From: JBEKTY01 sp049515555
GTDB taxonomy: Bacteria > Planctomycetota > Planctomycetia > Pirellulales > Thermoguttaceae
Length of the DNA stretch: 60,156 nucleotides
Assembly (NCBI GenBank): GCA_049515555.1
Contig: JBEKTY010000030.1
Location: 1-60,156, forward strand
Direction of reading: 5' to 3'
Both the position numbers and the translations under genes were made by a program. Shown piece after piece: positions 1 through 7,456 of this stretch (positions within the stretch are counted from its first letter, which is position 1; the number at the start of each line of letters is the position of its first letter). Under the pieces are notes generated by a model. That model searched no databases, was not told where the DNA came from, and was given only the letters and a program-made list of their open reading frames with translations.

Positions 1-120
1 GATCGCCTGGGCGATCGCCGTCTGGCAGCCCATGGCGTCGATGGTCACCAGACAGCCCGAAATCTCCAGGATTTTCAACAGTTTGGGGATGGCGGTGATC
101 TCATTGCTCTTCTCGTCCAC
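1..120 (-). pseudogene. ISAs1-family transposase fragment, cut by the window edge
   Basis: Read on the minus strand, this stretch contains the ISAs1 (H-repeat) transposase signature VDEKSNEITAIPKLL followed by GCLVTIDAMGCQTAIA, which includes the second Asp of the DDE catalytic triad. The N-terminal half of the transposase is absent. Instead, the reading frame continues without a stop into a flavin-reductase-like sequence upstream (from base 121), so this is a truncated element joined to another gene. The rest of the transposase would lie beyond base 1. The family call is secure from the motif; whether the junction is biological or an assembly chimera cannot be decided here. Confidence 0.8.
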
Positions 121-500
121 GAAGGCATGGCCCAGCGACTGGCCGACGCCGTAGTACACCCGGTTGCCGGGCGAGAAGATGATCGGCAGAACCTTGAGGA
201 TGTCCGGCATCCCACCACCGTCGAGCACTGCCTCGTCGGCCTTCACGTCGAGGATCTGGCCAACGAACTGGGTGTGCAGGCCCAGGTCGTGGACATGCAG
301 AATCTTGCACTCCAGCACCAGGGGACACTCCTGGACATAAGGGGCATCGACCAGCTCGCTGCGGACGGGAGTCAGGCCCGTGGCGGCGAACTTATCCGTC
401 TGCCGCCCGCTGACCAACCCGAAGTAGTCGGCCTGCTTCACCTGGCTTTGCGCGGGGACGCTGATGGTGAACGCACCATGCACCGACCAGCGAGCGCACC
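121..500 (-). pseudogene. Flavin reductase (flavoredoxin-type) remnant, truncated at both ends
   Basis: The minus-strand translation reads GAFTISVPAQSQVKQADYFG, then SGRQTDKF, LECKILHVHDLGLHTQFVGQ and, near the end, SPGNRVYYGVGQSLGHAF. This is the FMN-binding split-barrel flavin reductase family (flavoredoxin type). The N-terminal third (normally about 60-70 residues) is missing: homology begins around base 495, where the hicAB promoter lies, and no start codon is evident. The last few residues are replaced in frame by the ISAs1 transposase fragment at base 120. It is therefore a gene relic, squeezed between an insertion element and a toxin-antitoxin module. Confidence 0.75.
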
Positions 501-511
501 CGCTTCCCAGC

Positions 512-540
512 TTGACGGCAGTATCACAGTATGATACTAT
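512..540 (+). promoter_or_regulatory. Promoter with overlapping inverted-repeat operator for hicAB
   Basis: A -35-like TTGACG (512-517) and a -10-like TACTAT (535-540) are 17 bases apart. The inverted repeat AGTATCA-CAGTA-TGATACT (520-538) sits between and over them, 12 bases before the hicA start. HicB antitoxins with a DNA-binding tail commonly repress their own operon, so this is the likely autoregulatory site. The repeat is visible directly; its use by HicB is inference. Confidence 0.6.
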
Positions 541-550
541 TGAGGACAGG

Positions 551-805
551 ATGAATCAGAAGCACCAAGGCACGCTGGAAGCGGTTTTCGGTGATCCGGT
601 CAGGTCCAACATCCCCTGGCGGGACATCGAGGGCATGCTGAGGGCGGTTGGCGCGGAGATCACCGCGGGCGAGGGATCACGGGTCCGCATCGCCCTGAAC
701 GGGGTGCGGGCGGTTTTTCACCGGCCACACCCGCAAAAGGAAACCGACCAGGGGGCGGTTCGTTCCATGCGACGGTTCCTGACAGAAGCAGGAGTGACGC
801 CATGA
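551..805 (+). CDS. hicA: HicA-type mRNA interferase toxin
   Basis: This small basic protein of 84 residues has the HicA double-stranded-RBD-like fold signature. It ends in a RIALNGVRAVFHRPHPQ stretch, which carries the conserved His of the family, followed by a C-terminal helix ending FLTEAGVTP. HicA toxins cut mRNAs when freed from HicB. I chose the ATG at 551 because it follows a GAGGACAGG ribosome-binding region and a promoter; an upstream in-frame ATG at 464 would start inside the flavin reductase remnant. The stop overlaps the hicB start by four bases (ATGA), the usual translational coupling of this pair. It differs from the shortest HicA proteins (about 60 residues) in carrying roughly 20 extra N-terminal residues. 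Confidence 0.8.
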   Translation: MNQKHQGTLEAVFGDPVRSNIPWRDIEGMLRAVGAEITAGEGSRVRIALNGVRAVFHRPHPQKETDQGAVRSMRRFLTEAGVTP

Positions 806-1236
806 TGGAGTACAAAGGCTATGTCGGCAAAGTTGAATTCGACGACGAAGCGGGGATCTTCCACGGCGAAGTCCTCGACACGCGCGACGTGATCACCTTC
901 CAGGGACGAAGCGTTGACGAATTGAAGACCGCCTTCCAGGAATCGATTGACGATTATCTCGCCTTCTGCAAACAGCGTGGGGAAGAGCCGAACAAGCCGT
1001 TTTCGGGCCAGTTCATCACCCGCGTTCCGCCGGAGCTTCATCGCCAGGTCAATCTGGCCGCCAGCATTTCCGGCAAGAGCCTCAATGCCTGGGTCGTAGA
1101 ACAGCTTCAGTCAGCCGTCGCCCTGCTGAAGTCGATAAAGGCGGCTCGGGCCACGGCCAGAGGAAAGGGCAAGCCGAGGACGGTTTCCGGGGGCGTTGGA
1201 AAGCGGAAGTCGAAACAGACCGAGCAACACGCTTGA
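802..1236 (+). CDS. hicB: HicB-family antitoxin with ribbon-helix-helix tail
   Basis: The protein has 144 residues. Residues 1-60 form the HicB partial RNase-H-like fold (YKGYVGKVEFDDEAGIFHGE, then the amphipathic helix SVDELKTAFQESIDDYLAFC). Residues 70-105 match an Arc/MetJ-type ribbon-helix-helix (FITRVPPELHRQVNLAASI, then GKSLNAWVVEQL). The C-terminal 40 residues are Lys/Arg-rich and probably disordered. It should neutralise HicA and bind the inverted repeat at 520-538. The ATG at 802 overlaps the hicA stop, and a GGAG lies about eight bases before it. Both genes appear intact, so the module may still be active although it sits among decayed sequence. Confidence 0.85.
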   Translation: MMEYKGYVGKVEFDDEAGIFHGEVLDTRDVITFQGRSVDELKTAFQESIDDYLAFCKQRGEEPNKPFSGQFITRVPPELHRQVNLAASISGKSLNAWVVEQLQSAVALLKSIKAARATARGKGKPRTVSGGVGKRKSKQTEQHA

Positions 1237-1323
1237 TTCTTCCAGACCGCCCCCAAGGTTTTTGTCAGCCACAAGGGACGAATTTGTAAAAAATTGGTAA
1301 AGACGCTGGCAATATCACCGCTA

Positions 1324-1460
1324 CTTGTCCAGCAGTGTTACGCACATTGGTGGTTCGGCACTGCTGGACAAGCCAGCAGTGGCACCCGGCGTGTTCATCA
1401 TCAGCCCGTCGGACATTGGTGGTTCGGCACTGCGGGACAAGCCAGCAGTGGCACCCGGCG
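1324..1460. repeat. Two near-tandem copies of a palindromic intergenic repeat
   Basis: The core GCACTGCTGGACAAGCCAGC is followed by AGTGGCACCCGGC at 1346-1390, and again at 1413-1460 with one change (GCGGG for GCTGG). A partial inverted copy (CTTGTCCAGCAGTG) lies at 1324-1337. The core forms a hairpin (ACTGCTGG / CCAGCAGT). The same module recurs at 7345-7435 and 39101-39168. Confidence 0.8.
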
Positions 1461-1470
1461 CAACCGTTTC

Positions 1471-1504
1471 CCTCACCCTAACCCTCTCCCGGAGAGAGAG
1501 GGGA
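1471..1504. repeat. REP-like GC-rich repeat (CCCTCTCCC family)
   Basis: The sequence CCCTCACCCTAACCCTCTCC, followed by CGGAGAGAGAGGGG, forms an imperfect hairpin. Two further copies in opposite orientation lie at 49590-49712. The type is widespread as an intergenic repeat in GC-rich genomes. Confidence 0.7.
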
Positions 1505-1730
1505 GCGGCCAATCCGCAATTTGCAAGGGTCCAGACACTTGGAGAATCATGGCAACAAATACCACCCCGACTGGGCAGGTCACCACCTGAAGATGGTATG
1601 TCATTGGATCCCCGAGTCAGACAGGGGTCGAACCCCATTCATTTGCCCTGTCATCGCTTGTAAAATCCAGATAAGGGTGTGCGTTGCCAGAGACCTCCTT
1701 GGTTTAAGACTGACGAGGGAAGCTGGATAT

Positions 1731-1806
1731 ACTGTGAGCGGCCAGGAATGATAGGACGCCTTCCCTATTGTTACGGTTGGGCTCATTTCAAGCCGTGCGG
1801 ATAAAA
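1731..1806. repeat. Dispersed repeat shared with 42367-42520
   Basis: The block ACTGTGAGCGGCCAGGAATG, then CTATTGTTACG, then TCATTTCAAGCCGTGCGG matches the sequence between the NuoF-GltD fusion gene and its upstream NuoE gene. There the two halves are separated by about 65 unrelated bases. The match is partial and in the same orientation. Confidence 0.6.
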
Positions 1807-1952
1807 AAACGCCGCCTGTGCCGATGGGTGCAGGACAACCCACTTGCGTAACGGCACCCTGAGCGGTTACACTTCTTCCAATGGACGGCGAGCAGTCGGC
1901 AATCGTGAGCCGGCCGGCGCCGATCCGAGTAATCACTACGGGAATCGCACAA

Positions 1953-2150
1953 ATGGCCGAAGGTACTATCAAGAAGTTGACGGACAAGGGTTTTGGGTTC
2001 ATCAACACGGGGAAGGAAAAGGACCTGTTCTTCCATTCATCGAGCCTTCAAGGCGTCAGTTTCGAGGAACTGCGTGAAGGCCAAAAGGTGTCCTACACCG
2101 AAGGCCAGGGTCCGAAAGGCCCCCGTGCCGAGAACGTCACACCGATGTAG
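1953..2150 (+). CDS. Cold-shock domain RNA-binding protein
   Basis: The 65-residue protein is a complete single cold-shock domain. RNP1 appears as KGFGFINTG and RNP2 as KDLFFHSSSL, the two aromatic nucleic-acid-binding strands. It ends in GPKGPRAENV, the usual last strand. The longer in-frame start at 1881 would add a tail foreign to the family, so I start at the ATG of MAEGTIKKL. It should act as a cytoplasmic RNA chaperone. There is no strong ribosome-binding sequence, and the long upstream region could form a structured leader as in other cold-shock genes, though none is obvious. Confidence 0.9.
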   Translation: MAEGTIKKLTDKGFGFINTGKEKDLFFHSSSLQGVSFEELREGQKVSYTEGQGPKGPRAENVTPM

Positions 2151-2337
2151 TTGGGGCGGGAATTGGCGAGTGTCGTGGGCCATGCGGTCTTGGACCAGCC
2201 CTGCCCGACGACGACTTCGTCGCCGCTGGCGTCGCCCAGGCTGACTTCGACCAACACCGCCCCGATGTTGTGCCGGCGCCGATTGCCGCAGCCCTGTTCC
2301 CGAGCCCCCCATATTTCCTTCACATTAGGAGTTTCAA

Positions 2338-2982
2338 ATGACCCAGCCAGGCAAGATCAAACTCTTGGTTGCCGACGACCATCTGGTGGCTCGTAGCGGC
2401 ATAAAGGCCCTGTTGGCAGGCACGGAGATCAAGGTCGTCGCCGAGGTGACCAGCGGGCCGGCGGCGGTGAAGCACGTGTCGGAGCACGAGGTGGATTGCG
2501 TACTGATGGACGTCTGCATGCCCGATGGCGACGGTGTAACGGCCTTGGGCCGCATCAAGCTGGACAAGCCGGAGCTGCCCATCGTTATGTTCTCCGCCTT
2601 CGATAATCCCACGTATATTGCCCGGGCGGTGGCCCTGGGGGCCAGCGGCTTCCTGCTGAAAGGCTGCACCCGGGACGAACTGATCAACACCATCACCAAG
2701 GCGGCCATGGGCGTGAATGTCTTCACCCGCGACGAGCTTCGCCGCGTGACCGGGGCCCTGGCAACGCCCCGCATCACGGCCGGCATCGACGTTCCTTTGA
2801 CCAAACGCGAGGCCGACGTGCTGCGGGAAATGGCCAACGGGCTGACGAACAAGGACATCGCCAAGACGCTGCACATCAGCTATGAAACGGTCAAGGAACA
2901 CGTGCAGCACATCCTGGGCAAGATTGGCCTCACCGACCGGACGCAGGCAGCCGTGTGGGCCGTCCGCAAGGGACTCGCTTGA
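2338..2982 (+). CDS. NarL/FixJ-family response regulator
   Basis: The protein has 214 residues. Residues 8-125 form a receiver domain with the acidic pocket ADDH at the start, the phosphorylation site Asp58 in LMDVCMPDGDG, and the Lys of LLKG near the end. Residues 148-210 form a LuxR-type helix-turn-helix (LTKREADVLREMANGLTNKD, then ISYETVKEHVQHILGKI). It should bind DNA as a dimer when phosphorylated. No histidine kinase is next to it, so it is an orphan. AGGA precedes the ATG by seven bases. The target is unknown; the HU-like gene follows after 75 bases and could be co-transcribed. Confidence 0.9.
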   Translation: MTQPGKIKLLVADDHLVARSGIKALLAGTEIKVVAEVTSGPAAVKHVSEHEVDCVLMDVCMPDGDGVTALGRIKLDKPELPIVMFSAFDNPTYIARAVALGASGFLLKGCTRDELINTITKAAMGVNVFTRDELRRVTGALATPRITAGIDVPLTKREADVLREMANGLTNKDIAKTLHISYETVKEHVQHILGKIGLTDRTQAAVWAVRKGLA

Positions 2983-3057
2983 ACCATAGTCCTCCCGTCC
3001 CCCTGCCGCGGGTGGACCCGTCGTTTTCTCCATTACCCCAGAAGAAGGAAAAGAATC

Positions 3058-3390
3058 ATGGCCAAGACTGCCACCCCCAAGAAACCCCCGACCAAGAGCG
3101 AACTGCTGGCCAACATTGCTGCCGCCGCCGATGTGTCCAAGAAACAGGTGTCCGCCATGCTGGAAGCCCTGGCCGCCGAGATCAAGAAAAGCCTGGGCAG
3201 CAAGGGCGCGGGCGCGATCGCCATCCCGGGACTGGTGAAGATCGAGAAGAAGAAGGTCCCGGCCCGCAAGGCCCAGACGGGCGTGCCGAACCCCTTCAAG
3301 CCCGGCGAACTGATGGACCGCCCCGCCAAACCCGCTTACACCAAGGTCAAGGTGCGGGCCCTAAAGCTGCTCAAGGACATGGCGAAGTAA
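3058..3390 (+). CDS. HU/IHF-like DNA-binding protein
   Basis: The 110-residue protein has a Lys/Pro/Thr-rich N-terminal tail (about 12 residues), the two HU helices (SELLANIAAAADVSKKQVSA and the following helix), and a beta-arm region ending RAPKK-like as KVRALKLLKDMAK. The DNA-clasping arm carries Pro near GVPNPFKPGEL, as in HU proteins that intercalate proline into DNA. The variant with basic N-terminal extension and shortened core is typical of planctomycetes. AGAAGGAAAAG precedes the start. The expected role is nucleoid packaging or architectural support in regulation. Confidence 0.8.
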   Translation: MAKTATPKKPPTKSELLANIAAAADVSKKQVSAMLEALAAEIKKSLGSKGAGAIAIPGLVKIEKKKVPARKAQTGVPNPFKPGELMDRPAKPAYTKVKVRALKLLKDMAK

Positions 3391-3495
3391 TCCCATGCGG
3401 CTGGTCAGACACAACCCCCTCTGGACCGCCACGCAAATAAAAAACCGCGGTGACAACCAATTGGAGGGGGGTCGGCGTTTTTCGTTTGCCGGGGC

Positions 3496-3529
3496 TGGAC
3501 AAGATCGAACTTGTCTTATATAAGACAAG
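3496..3529 (+). promoter_or_regulatory. Promoter overlapped by a perfect 20-bp palindrome, before the DUF1559 gene
   Basis: The palindrome CTTGTCTTATATAAGACAAG occupies 3510-3529. It covers a plausible -10 (TATAAG, 3519-3524) that is 17 bases from a -35-like TGGACA (3496-3501). A second, smaller inverted repeat, GACAAG-ATCGAA-CTTGTC (3498-3515), shares its half-site with the palindrome, giving three copies of the GACAAG half-site. This is the pattern of a dimeric repressor site over a promoter. Which regulator binds is not shown. Confidence 0.6.
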
Positions 3530-3561
3530 CAGTGAGAACACAGGGTTCGGAGGATTCAGCG

Positions 3562-4740
3562 ATGAAGTCGTTTCTGCCTGGTCGGCTGTTGTCAAGGCGT
3601 CGCCAGCCTTGCGGGTTTACGCTCGTTGAGCTTCTTGTCGTGGTCACGATCATCGGTATCCTCATAGCGATGCTGATGCCGGCGGTCCAGGCTGCGCGGG
3701 AAGCCGGCAGGCGCGCCCAATGCGGGAACAACCTGAAGCAGATCGGCCTGGCGCTGAACACCCATGCCGAGACGTACGGCACCTTCCCGCCAGGGGCGTC
3801 ACTTTGCTCCAATCCAGAGCATTCCTGGTGTTCCATTGGTACGGCGAATTGGATTACCTGCCAGGGTCCCAACTGGAACCATTACATCTTCGAGCAACTC
3901 GAACTGGAAGGTCTTTACGCGGAGGTCGTGTATATGACCGATCAGCAGGGCAGTTTAACCGATGAGCTCGAGCATGGATACAACGGCGACCACACGGGAG
4001 CAAGTACGAAGAACGTCGCGGTTTACATTTGCCCCAGTTCCGAGCGGCGCGACCCCAGCCAGGACTTGACCGACACCGCCAATGACGCTGAAGGCCCCTA
4101 CAAGATGTCTCGGGGCAATTATGCGGCCTGCTGGGGCGCGGGAGTCTATATCAACGCCTACGATCCCAAGAATCCCGGCATTCCCATTTCTTCGCCCTTG
4201 GATGGACTGTTCGGCGTCACCTTCATCCCCGGTTGGAACACGACCTACAAGGGGCAAACCGGCGGCACGTGGAAAGTCTGCCATACCTGCGGCGTGCGGC
4301 CGGCGGCGGTTCACGACGGGCTTTCCAACACCATGGCCGTCAGCGAGGTGTGCTTCATCAACAGCCAGGCGGAAGGCCGGGGAAGCTGGCCCATCCCCAT
4401 GCCGGGGGCCGGAAGTTTCATGGCCAAGACGCGCCCCAATGCCCGCGGCTCCAACTCGACCGACGATGCCTTCGACACCACGTTCGATTGCGATCAGACG
4501 ATTCCGAAGACCAATCCCATGCACTGCACGAATAATCAGTCGAATGAACAAATCTGGGCCGCCGCACGCAGCCGGCATCCCGGCGGCGTGAACGTCGTCA
4601 TGGCCGACGGCGCGGTCGGTTTCGTCTCCAATTCCATCGACATCCACGTCTGGCAGGCGTTGGCAACCATCAATGGCGCAGCCAATCACGCTGTCCTGCC
4701 CTGCGGGAAAACCGAGCAGCCCGTAACCCGGCCGTTTTAG
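3562..4740 (+). CDS. DUF1559 prepilin-type surface protein
   Basis: The protein has 392 residues. The N-terminus has a basic leader, then the type IV prepilin processing site and helix CGFTLVELLVVVTIIGILIA, followed by the DUF1559 hallmark AAREAGRRAQCGNNLKQIGL. The C-terminus has the family motif SRHPGGVNVVMADGAVGFVS. Such proteins are strongly expanded in Planctomycetes. They are probably exported and processed like pseudopilins, but their function is not established. CGGAGGA precedes the ATG by eight bases; an earlier in-frame start at 3511 lies inside the palindrome and is unlikely. A small lipoprotein gene follows, which is a common pairing. Confidence 0.92.
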   Translation: MKSFLPGRLLSRRRQPCGFTLVELLVVVTIIGILIAMLMPAVQAAREAGRRAQCGNNLKQIGLALNTHAETYGTFPPGASLCSNPEHSWCSIGTANWITCQGPNWNHYIFEQLELEGLYAEVVYMTDQQGSLTDELEHGYNGDHTGASTKNVAVYICPSSERRDPSQDLTDTANDAEGPYKMSRGNYAACWGAGVYINAYDPKNPGIPISSPLDGLFGVTFIPGWNTTYKGQTGGTWKVCHTCGVRPAAVHDGLSNTMAVSEVCFINSQAEGRGSWPIPMPGAGSFMAKTRPNARGSNSTDDAFDTTFDCDQTIPKTNPMHCTNNQSNEQIWAAARSRHPGGVNVVMADGAVGFVSNSIDIHVWQALATINGAANHAVLPCGKTEQPVTRPF

Positions 4741-4764
4741 CATCACCTGCGGAGAATGTTAGCC

Positions 4765-5184
4765 ATGCGGCGCCTTTATCACGAAGCCGGGCGGATCGCG
4801 GTCTGGGTGGTTCTCATCCTGGCAGGCATCGTCACGCCGGGTTGTGATCGTCCTCCGCCCCTGGATCCCGACGTTCCTACAGACAAGCGAATTCTGATGC
4901 TCGTCGACGACGTCGATGATTTTTCCCAGAGCAAGGACGAGCTGGGGCGCATAAGACAGCTTTTCGTTCCCGAATCCCAACCATCGAGAGAGACGTTGTT
5001 GCGCTACGTGCCGTACCGCTACGAAGGAAAGCCACCCGTGCGGTCCGGCGACTCGGCCACCGTTACCGTTATGGTCAAGGACGCCAAGACGGGCAATCCC
5101 GTGGGCGAGGTGCAATGGTCGATAACGAAGGTCGACGGCGTGTGGAGGATCAAGGACGCGCCGTTGCCCGATGCGGGTAAATAG
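4765..5184 (+). CDS. Small lipoprotein paired with the DUF1559 gene
   Basis: The 139-residue product begins with a basic segment and a hydrophobic stretch (AVWVVLILAGIVTPGC) ending in a Cys that fits a lipobox (TPGC, a weak match). The mature part is mostly polar, with a C-terminal beta-rich segment (TVMVKDAKTGNPVGEVQWSI, then KVDGVWRIKDAPLP) resembling an exported beta-sandwich. I do not recognise a named family. Start choice: GGAGA at 4751-4755 fits the ATG at 4765 (nine-base spacing) better than the ATG at 4756. Only 24 bases separate it from the DUF1559 gene, so both are probably one transcript. Confidence 0.65.
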   Translation: MRRLYHEAGRIAVWVVLILAGIVTPGCDRPPPLDPDVPTDKRILMLVDDVDDFSQSKDELGRIRQLFVPESQPSRETLLRYVPYRYEGKPPVRSGDSATVTVMVKDAKTGNPVGEVQWSITKVDGVWRIKDAPLPDAGK

Positions 5185-5212
5185 AGTTGTGTGATTCCGG
5201 GAGTTTAGCCCA

Positions 5213-5333
5213 CTAGCCGGGATTATTCACCAAGGCTCGTAGTGACCCGATTTATCGGGTCTGGAGAGCGTGAACAGGTCAAGGACCGCATGAATGCGGT
5301 CACGACGAACGAGTGGTGAATAATCCAGGCTAG
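5213..5333. repeat. Structured repeat with terminal inverted repeats and two internal hairpins
   Basis: The ends CTAGCC-GG-GATTATTCACCA (5213-5232) and TGGTGAATAATC-CA-GGCTAG (5314-5333) are inverted copies. Inside are two hairpins of the same design: GACCCGAT-TT-ATCGGGTC (5244-5261) and GACCGCAT-GA-ATGCGGTC (5284-5301). The whole unit can fold as a four-arm structure. It contains no gene, and resembles a small non-autonomous mobile or REP-pair element. Confidence 0.7.
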
Positions 5334-5408
5334 CGCAAAGATCGGCCCCCCGTGAATCAGAACGCCGGGCGACATGGAGAAGCTATAGCCCGACGAGCGA
5401 CGCGCCTT

Positions 5409-7160
5409 TCAGAAGCCTCTCGCCACGGGGATCCATCGTCGCAGGGAATTGACGGCGAATAGCCGCGGGGCCTGCCGCAGGTCTTCGAGGGTGACGATTT
5501 CCTCGTGGACCTGCCCAATCTGGAGCAAGTGAGCGCGAAAGACACCCGGCAACAGGCCGCATGCCAGCGGCGGCGTTACGAGGCGTCCGTCTTTCTCGAC
5601 CACCAGATTGGCGATCGTCGTTTCGGTCACCTGGCCTTGCTCGTTCCAAAGGATGACGTCGTCGCAGTCGCCGCGGGATGCGAACGCCGTTTCGTACACC
5701 CTGCGGTGTGTCGTCTTGTGATAGAGGAACACGTTTCCGGCATGGATGGGCTGAGCGGTTAGTTTCAGCTTCCAGGGCCGGGACGGGTCGCCGGCCGCCA
5801 GCGGCGACGATTGCAAGGAGAGGCGTCCACCGCGCGCGACGAGCAGACGCACTCGATGGGTCCCGCCGGGCAGCCCGCGGCCAAAAGCCGCCAAACGGGC
5901 CCGCACCTCCGCCAGGTCTAGCCTGAAATCGAAATAGTCGGCCGAATCGGCCAGTCGCTGCAGGTGCCCTTCCAAAAGAAAATAGCCCGAGACGCCGTCA
6001 TAGACGAACGTTTCCAGCAACTCGAATGGCGGGATCTCGGCCGTCAGCACGGCGGCCTTCGTCAGGCACTCGGAATATTCTCCGGCCTTGTTGGAATCCC
6101 AGACGATGCCGCCTCCCACGCCGTATTCGGCGTCCCCGCTGGTCCGGTCGATCGTGACAGTGCGAATGGCGACGTTGAACTCGGCCTTCCGCCCCGGTGC
6201 GAGCCATCCGATGCAGCCGGTGTAAACGCCCCGCGCATCCGGTTCCAACTCCCGGATGATCTGCATCGTGCGCACCTTGGGCGCGCCGGTGATCGACGCC
6301 GACGGGAAAAGGGCCTGCATGATCTCGGCGAAGGACGCCGAAGTCCGAGCCATTACGCAGGACGTCATCTGGTACACGGTCGGGAACTTTTCCACTTTGA
6401 AGGCCGAGACGACTTGAACGCTGCCCTTGTCGGCGACGCGGCCCACGTCGTTGCGCATCATGTCCACCACCATGGCATTCTCGGCCCGATCCTTCACGGA
6501 TCGCTCCAGGATCATGCGGTTCTGCCGATCCCAGGACGGCGTGAGCCCGCGGGCGCACGTCCCCTTCATCGGCTGGGTCAGCAGCGTGTTGCCCTCCAAC
6601 CGGAAAAACAACTCGGGCGAGGCCGAGCAGACGACCTGCTGGCCCAGGTCGAGATATGCCCCATATTGGCCCCGTTGGGCCGCGCAAAGGCGACGAAAGA
6701 AACTCCATGCGTCTCCGTGGAAATCGGTCTGAAGCTTGATTGTGTAATTGACCTGATAGGTGTGCCCGCGGGCGATATAGTCGCGAATCCGGTCGATGCA
6801 CGCGTCGTATTGCACGGGGGCAATCGAAGGTCTCCACGGACCAACTGAAAAACCGTTGCGGCGATCATCCGGCTCTGCATCTTGCTGGACCATCCGGCGA
6901 AACAGACCGAACCAGACTAACGGCAGCTTGCCGCCGCCGTGGGTACATAACGCCTTGTCCATGCCGCGCGCCGCTTCGTAGGCGAGGAACCCCGCGGCAT
7001 AAAGCCCTCGGGATACGCTTTGCTCCACAGTCTGGAGCTTGGCCAGGACCTCCGCCGGCTGCCAGGTCTCGACCACCTCGACCAGATCATCGAAGCACAA
7101 CCAGGCTGGCTGCGGCGCATTGCGATACTGGCAGAATACAACTTGTTCCCGATCCCCCAT
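5409..7160 (-). CDS. pabBC: Aminodeoxychorismate synthase component I fused to aminodeoxychorismate lyase (PabB-PabC)
   Basis: The fusion has 583 residues. Residues 100-360 form the chorismate-utilising domain: QVNYTIKLQ, then the substrate signature QPMKGTCARG, SVKDRAENAMVVDMMRND, and FPSASITGAPKVRTMQII. Residues 370-583 form a class IV PLP-dependent lyase (EGHLQRLADSADYFDF, TETTIANLV, GLLPGVFRAHLL). Together they turn chorismate plus ammonia into p-aminobenzoate, a precursor of tetrahydrofolate, with glutamine amidotransferase PabA elsewhere. I chose ATG 7160, which follows AAGGGC; a TTG at 7181 is possible. The gene follows the Wood-Ljungdahl block on the same strand after 296 bases of repeats. 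The placement makes sense for an organism with high folate demand, but co-transcription is not shown. Confidence 0.92.
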   Translation of the reverse strand: MGDREQVVFCQYRNAPQPAWLCFDDLVEVVETWQPAEVLAKLQTVEQSVSRGLYAAGFLAYEAARGMDKALCTHGGGKLPLVWFGLFRRMVQQDAEPDDRRNGFSVGPWRPSIAPVQYDACIDRIRDYIARGHTYQVNYTIKLQTDFHGDAWSFFRRLCAAQRGQYGAYLDLGQQVVCSASPELFFRLEGNTLLTQPMKGTCARGLTPSWDRQNRMILERSVKDRAENAMVVDMMRNDVGRVADKGSVQVVSAFKVEKFPTVYQMTSCVMARTSASFAEIMQALFPSASITGAPKVRTMQIIRELEPDARGVYTGCIGWLAPGRKAEFNVAIRTVTIDRTSGDAEYGVGGGIVWDSNKAGEYSECLTKAAVLTAEIPPFELLETFVYDGVSGYFLLEGHLQRLADSADYFDFRLDLAEVRARLAAFGRGLPGGTHRVRLLVARGGRLSLQSSPLAAGDPSRPWKLKLTAQPIHAGNVFLYHKTTHRRVYETAFASRGDCDDVILWNEQGQVTETTIANLVVEKDGRLVTPPLACGLLPGVFRAHLLQIGQVHEEIVTLEDLRQAPRLFAVNSLRRWIPVARGF

Positions 7161-7344
7161 TGTGCCCTTGCCGCCTTCCAATTCGTGGAACGTGCTTCCA
7201 GTCGATCCTAGGACCGCGGATACCTCATGTCAAGCACAGGCATGGCCCAGACGCTAAGGGGCTGACTGCCCCGTAAACGGTTACTCCTGGAAAGGTGAAG
7301 ACTCAGTATTCGTGGCAAGAGAGTCGCCCGCCAAACTTGTTATT

Positions 7345-7435
7345 GGTGGCTGCCACGGTTGGCTTGCCCAACCGTGCTGTCGGCACTGCTGGACAAGCCG
7401 GCAGTGGCACCCGCGGACGGCACACGGAGTGTGCC
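7345..7435. repeat. Composite of three palindromic intergenic repeat modules
   Basis: Three modules are joined here: GGTTGGCTTGCCCAACC; the GCACTGCTGGACAAGCCGGC module followed by AGTGGCACCC; and GGCACACGGAGTGTGCC. Each is palindromic. The first two recur at 39101-39168 and the third, in a variant, at 11986-12034. The composite lies in the 296-base gap between the MetF-MetV and pabBC genes, in which I see no gene. Confidence 0.75.
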
Positions 7436-7456
7436 TGATACATTGGACACGGCGGG

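Larger units (their letters stand above)
1237..1952. other. Gene-free stretch rich in short repeats
   Basis: I see no credible gene between hicB and the cold-shock gene. The stretch holds two near-tandem copies of a palindromic repeat (1346-1460), a GC-rich REP-like repeat (1471-1504) and a repeat shared with the 42.4 kb region (1731-1806). The remaining 1505-1730 contains a small inverted repeat, GGGGTCGAACCCC (about 1625-1637), that resembles a tRNA T-arm, but no tRNA can be folded around it. Confidence 0.6.

Noticed and set aside
1324..1460. Possible CRISPR array from the near-tandem repeats
   Set aside because: Only two copies plus a partial inverted one, palindromic, about 67 bases apart, with no cas genes; the same module is dispersed elsewhere.
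1600..1660. A tRNA-like T-arm sequence (GGGGTCGAACCCC)
   Set aside because: No acceptor, D or anticodon stem can be found around it.
3440..3490. Possible terminator after the HU-like gene
   Set aside because: The pairing between AAAAAACCG and CGGCGTTTTT has mismatches and a long loop, too weak to call.
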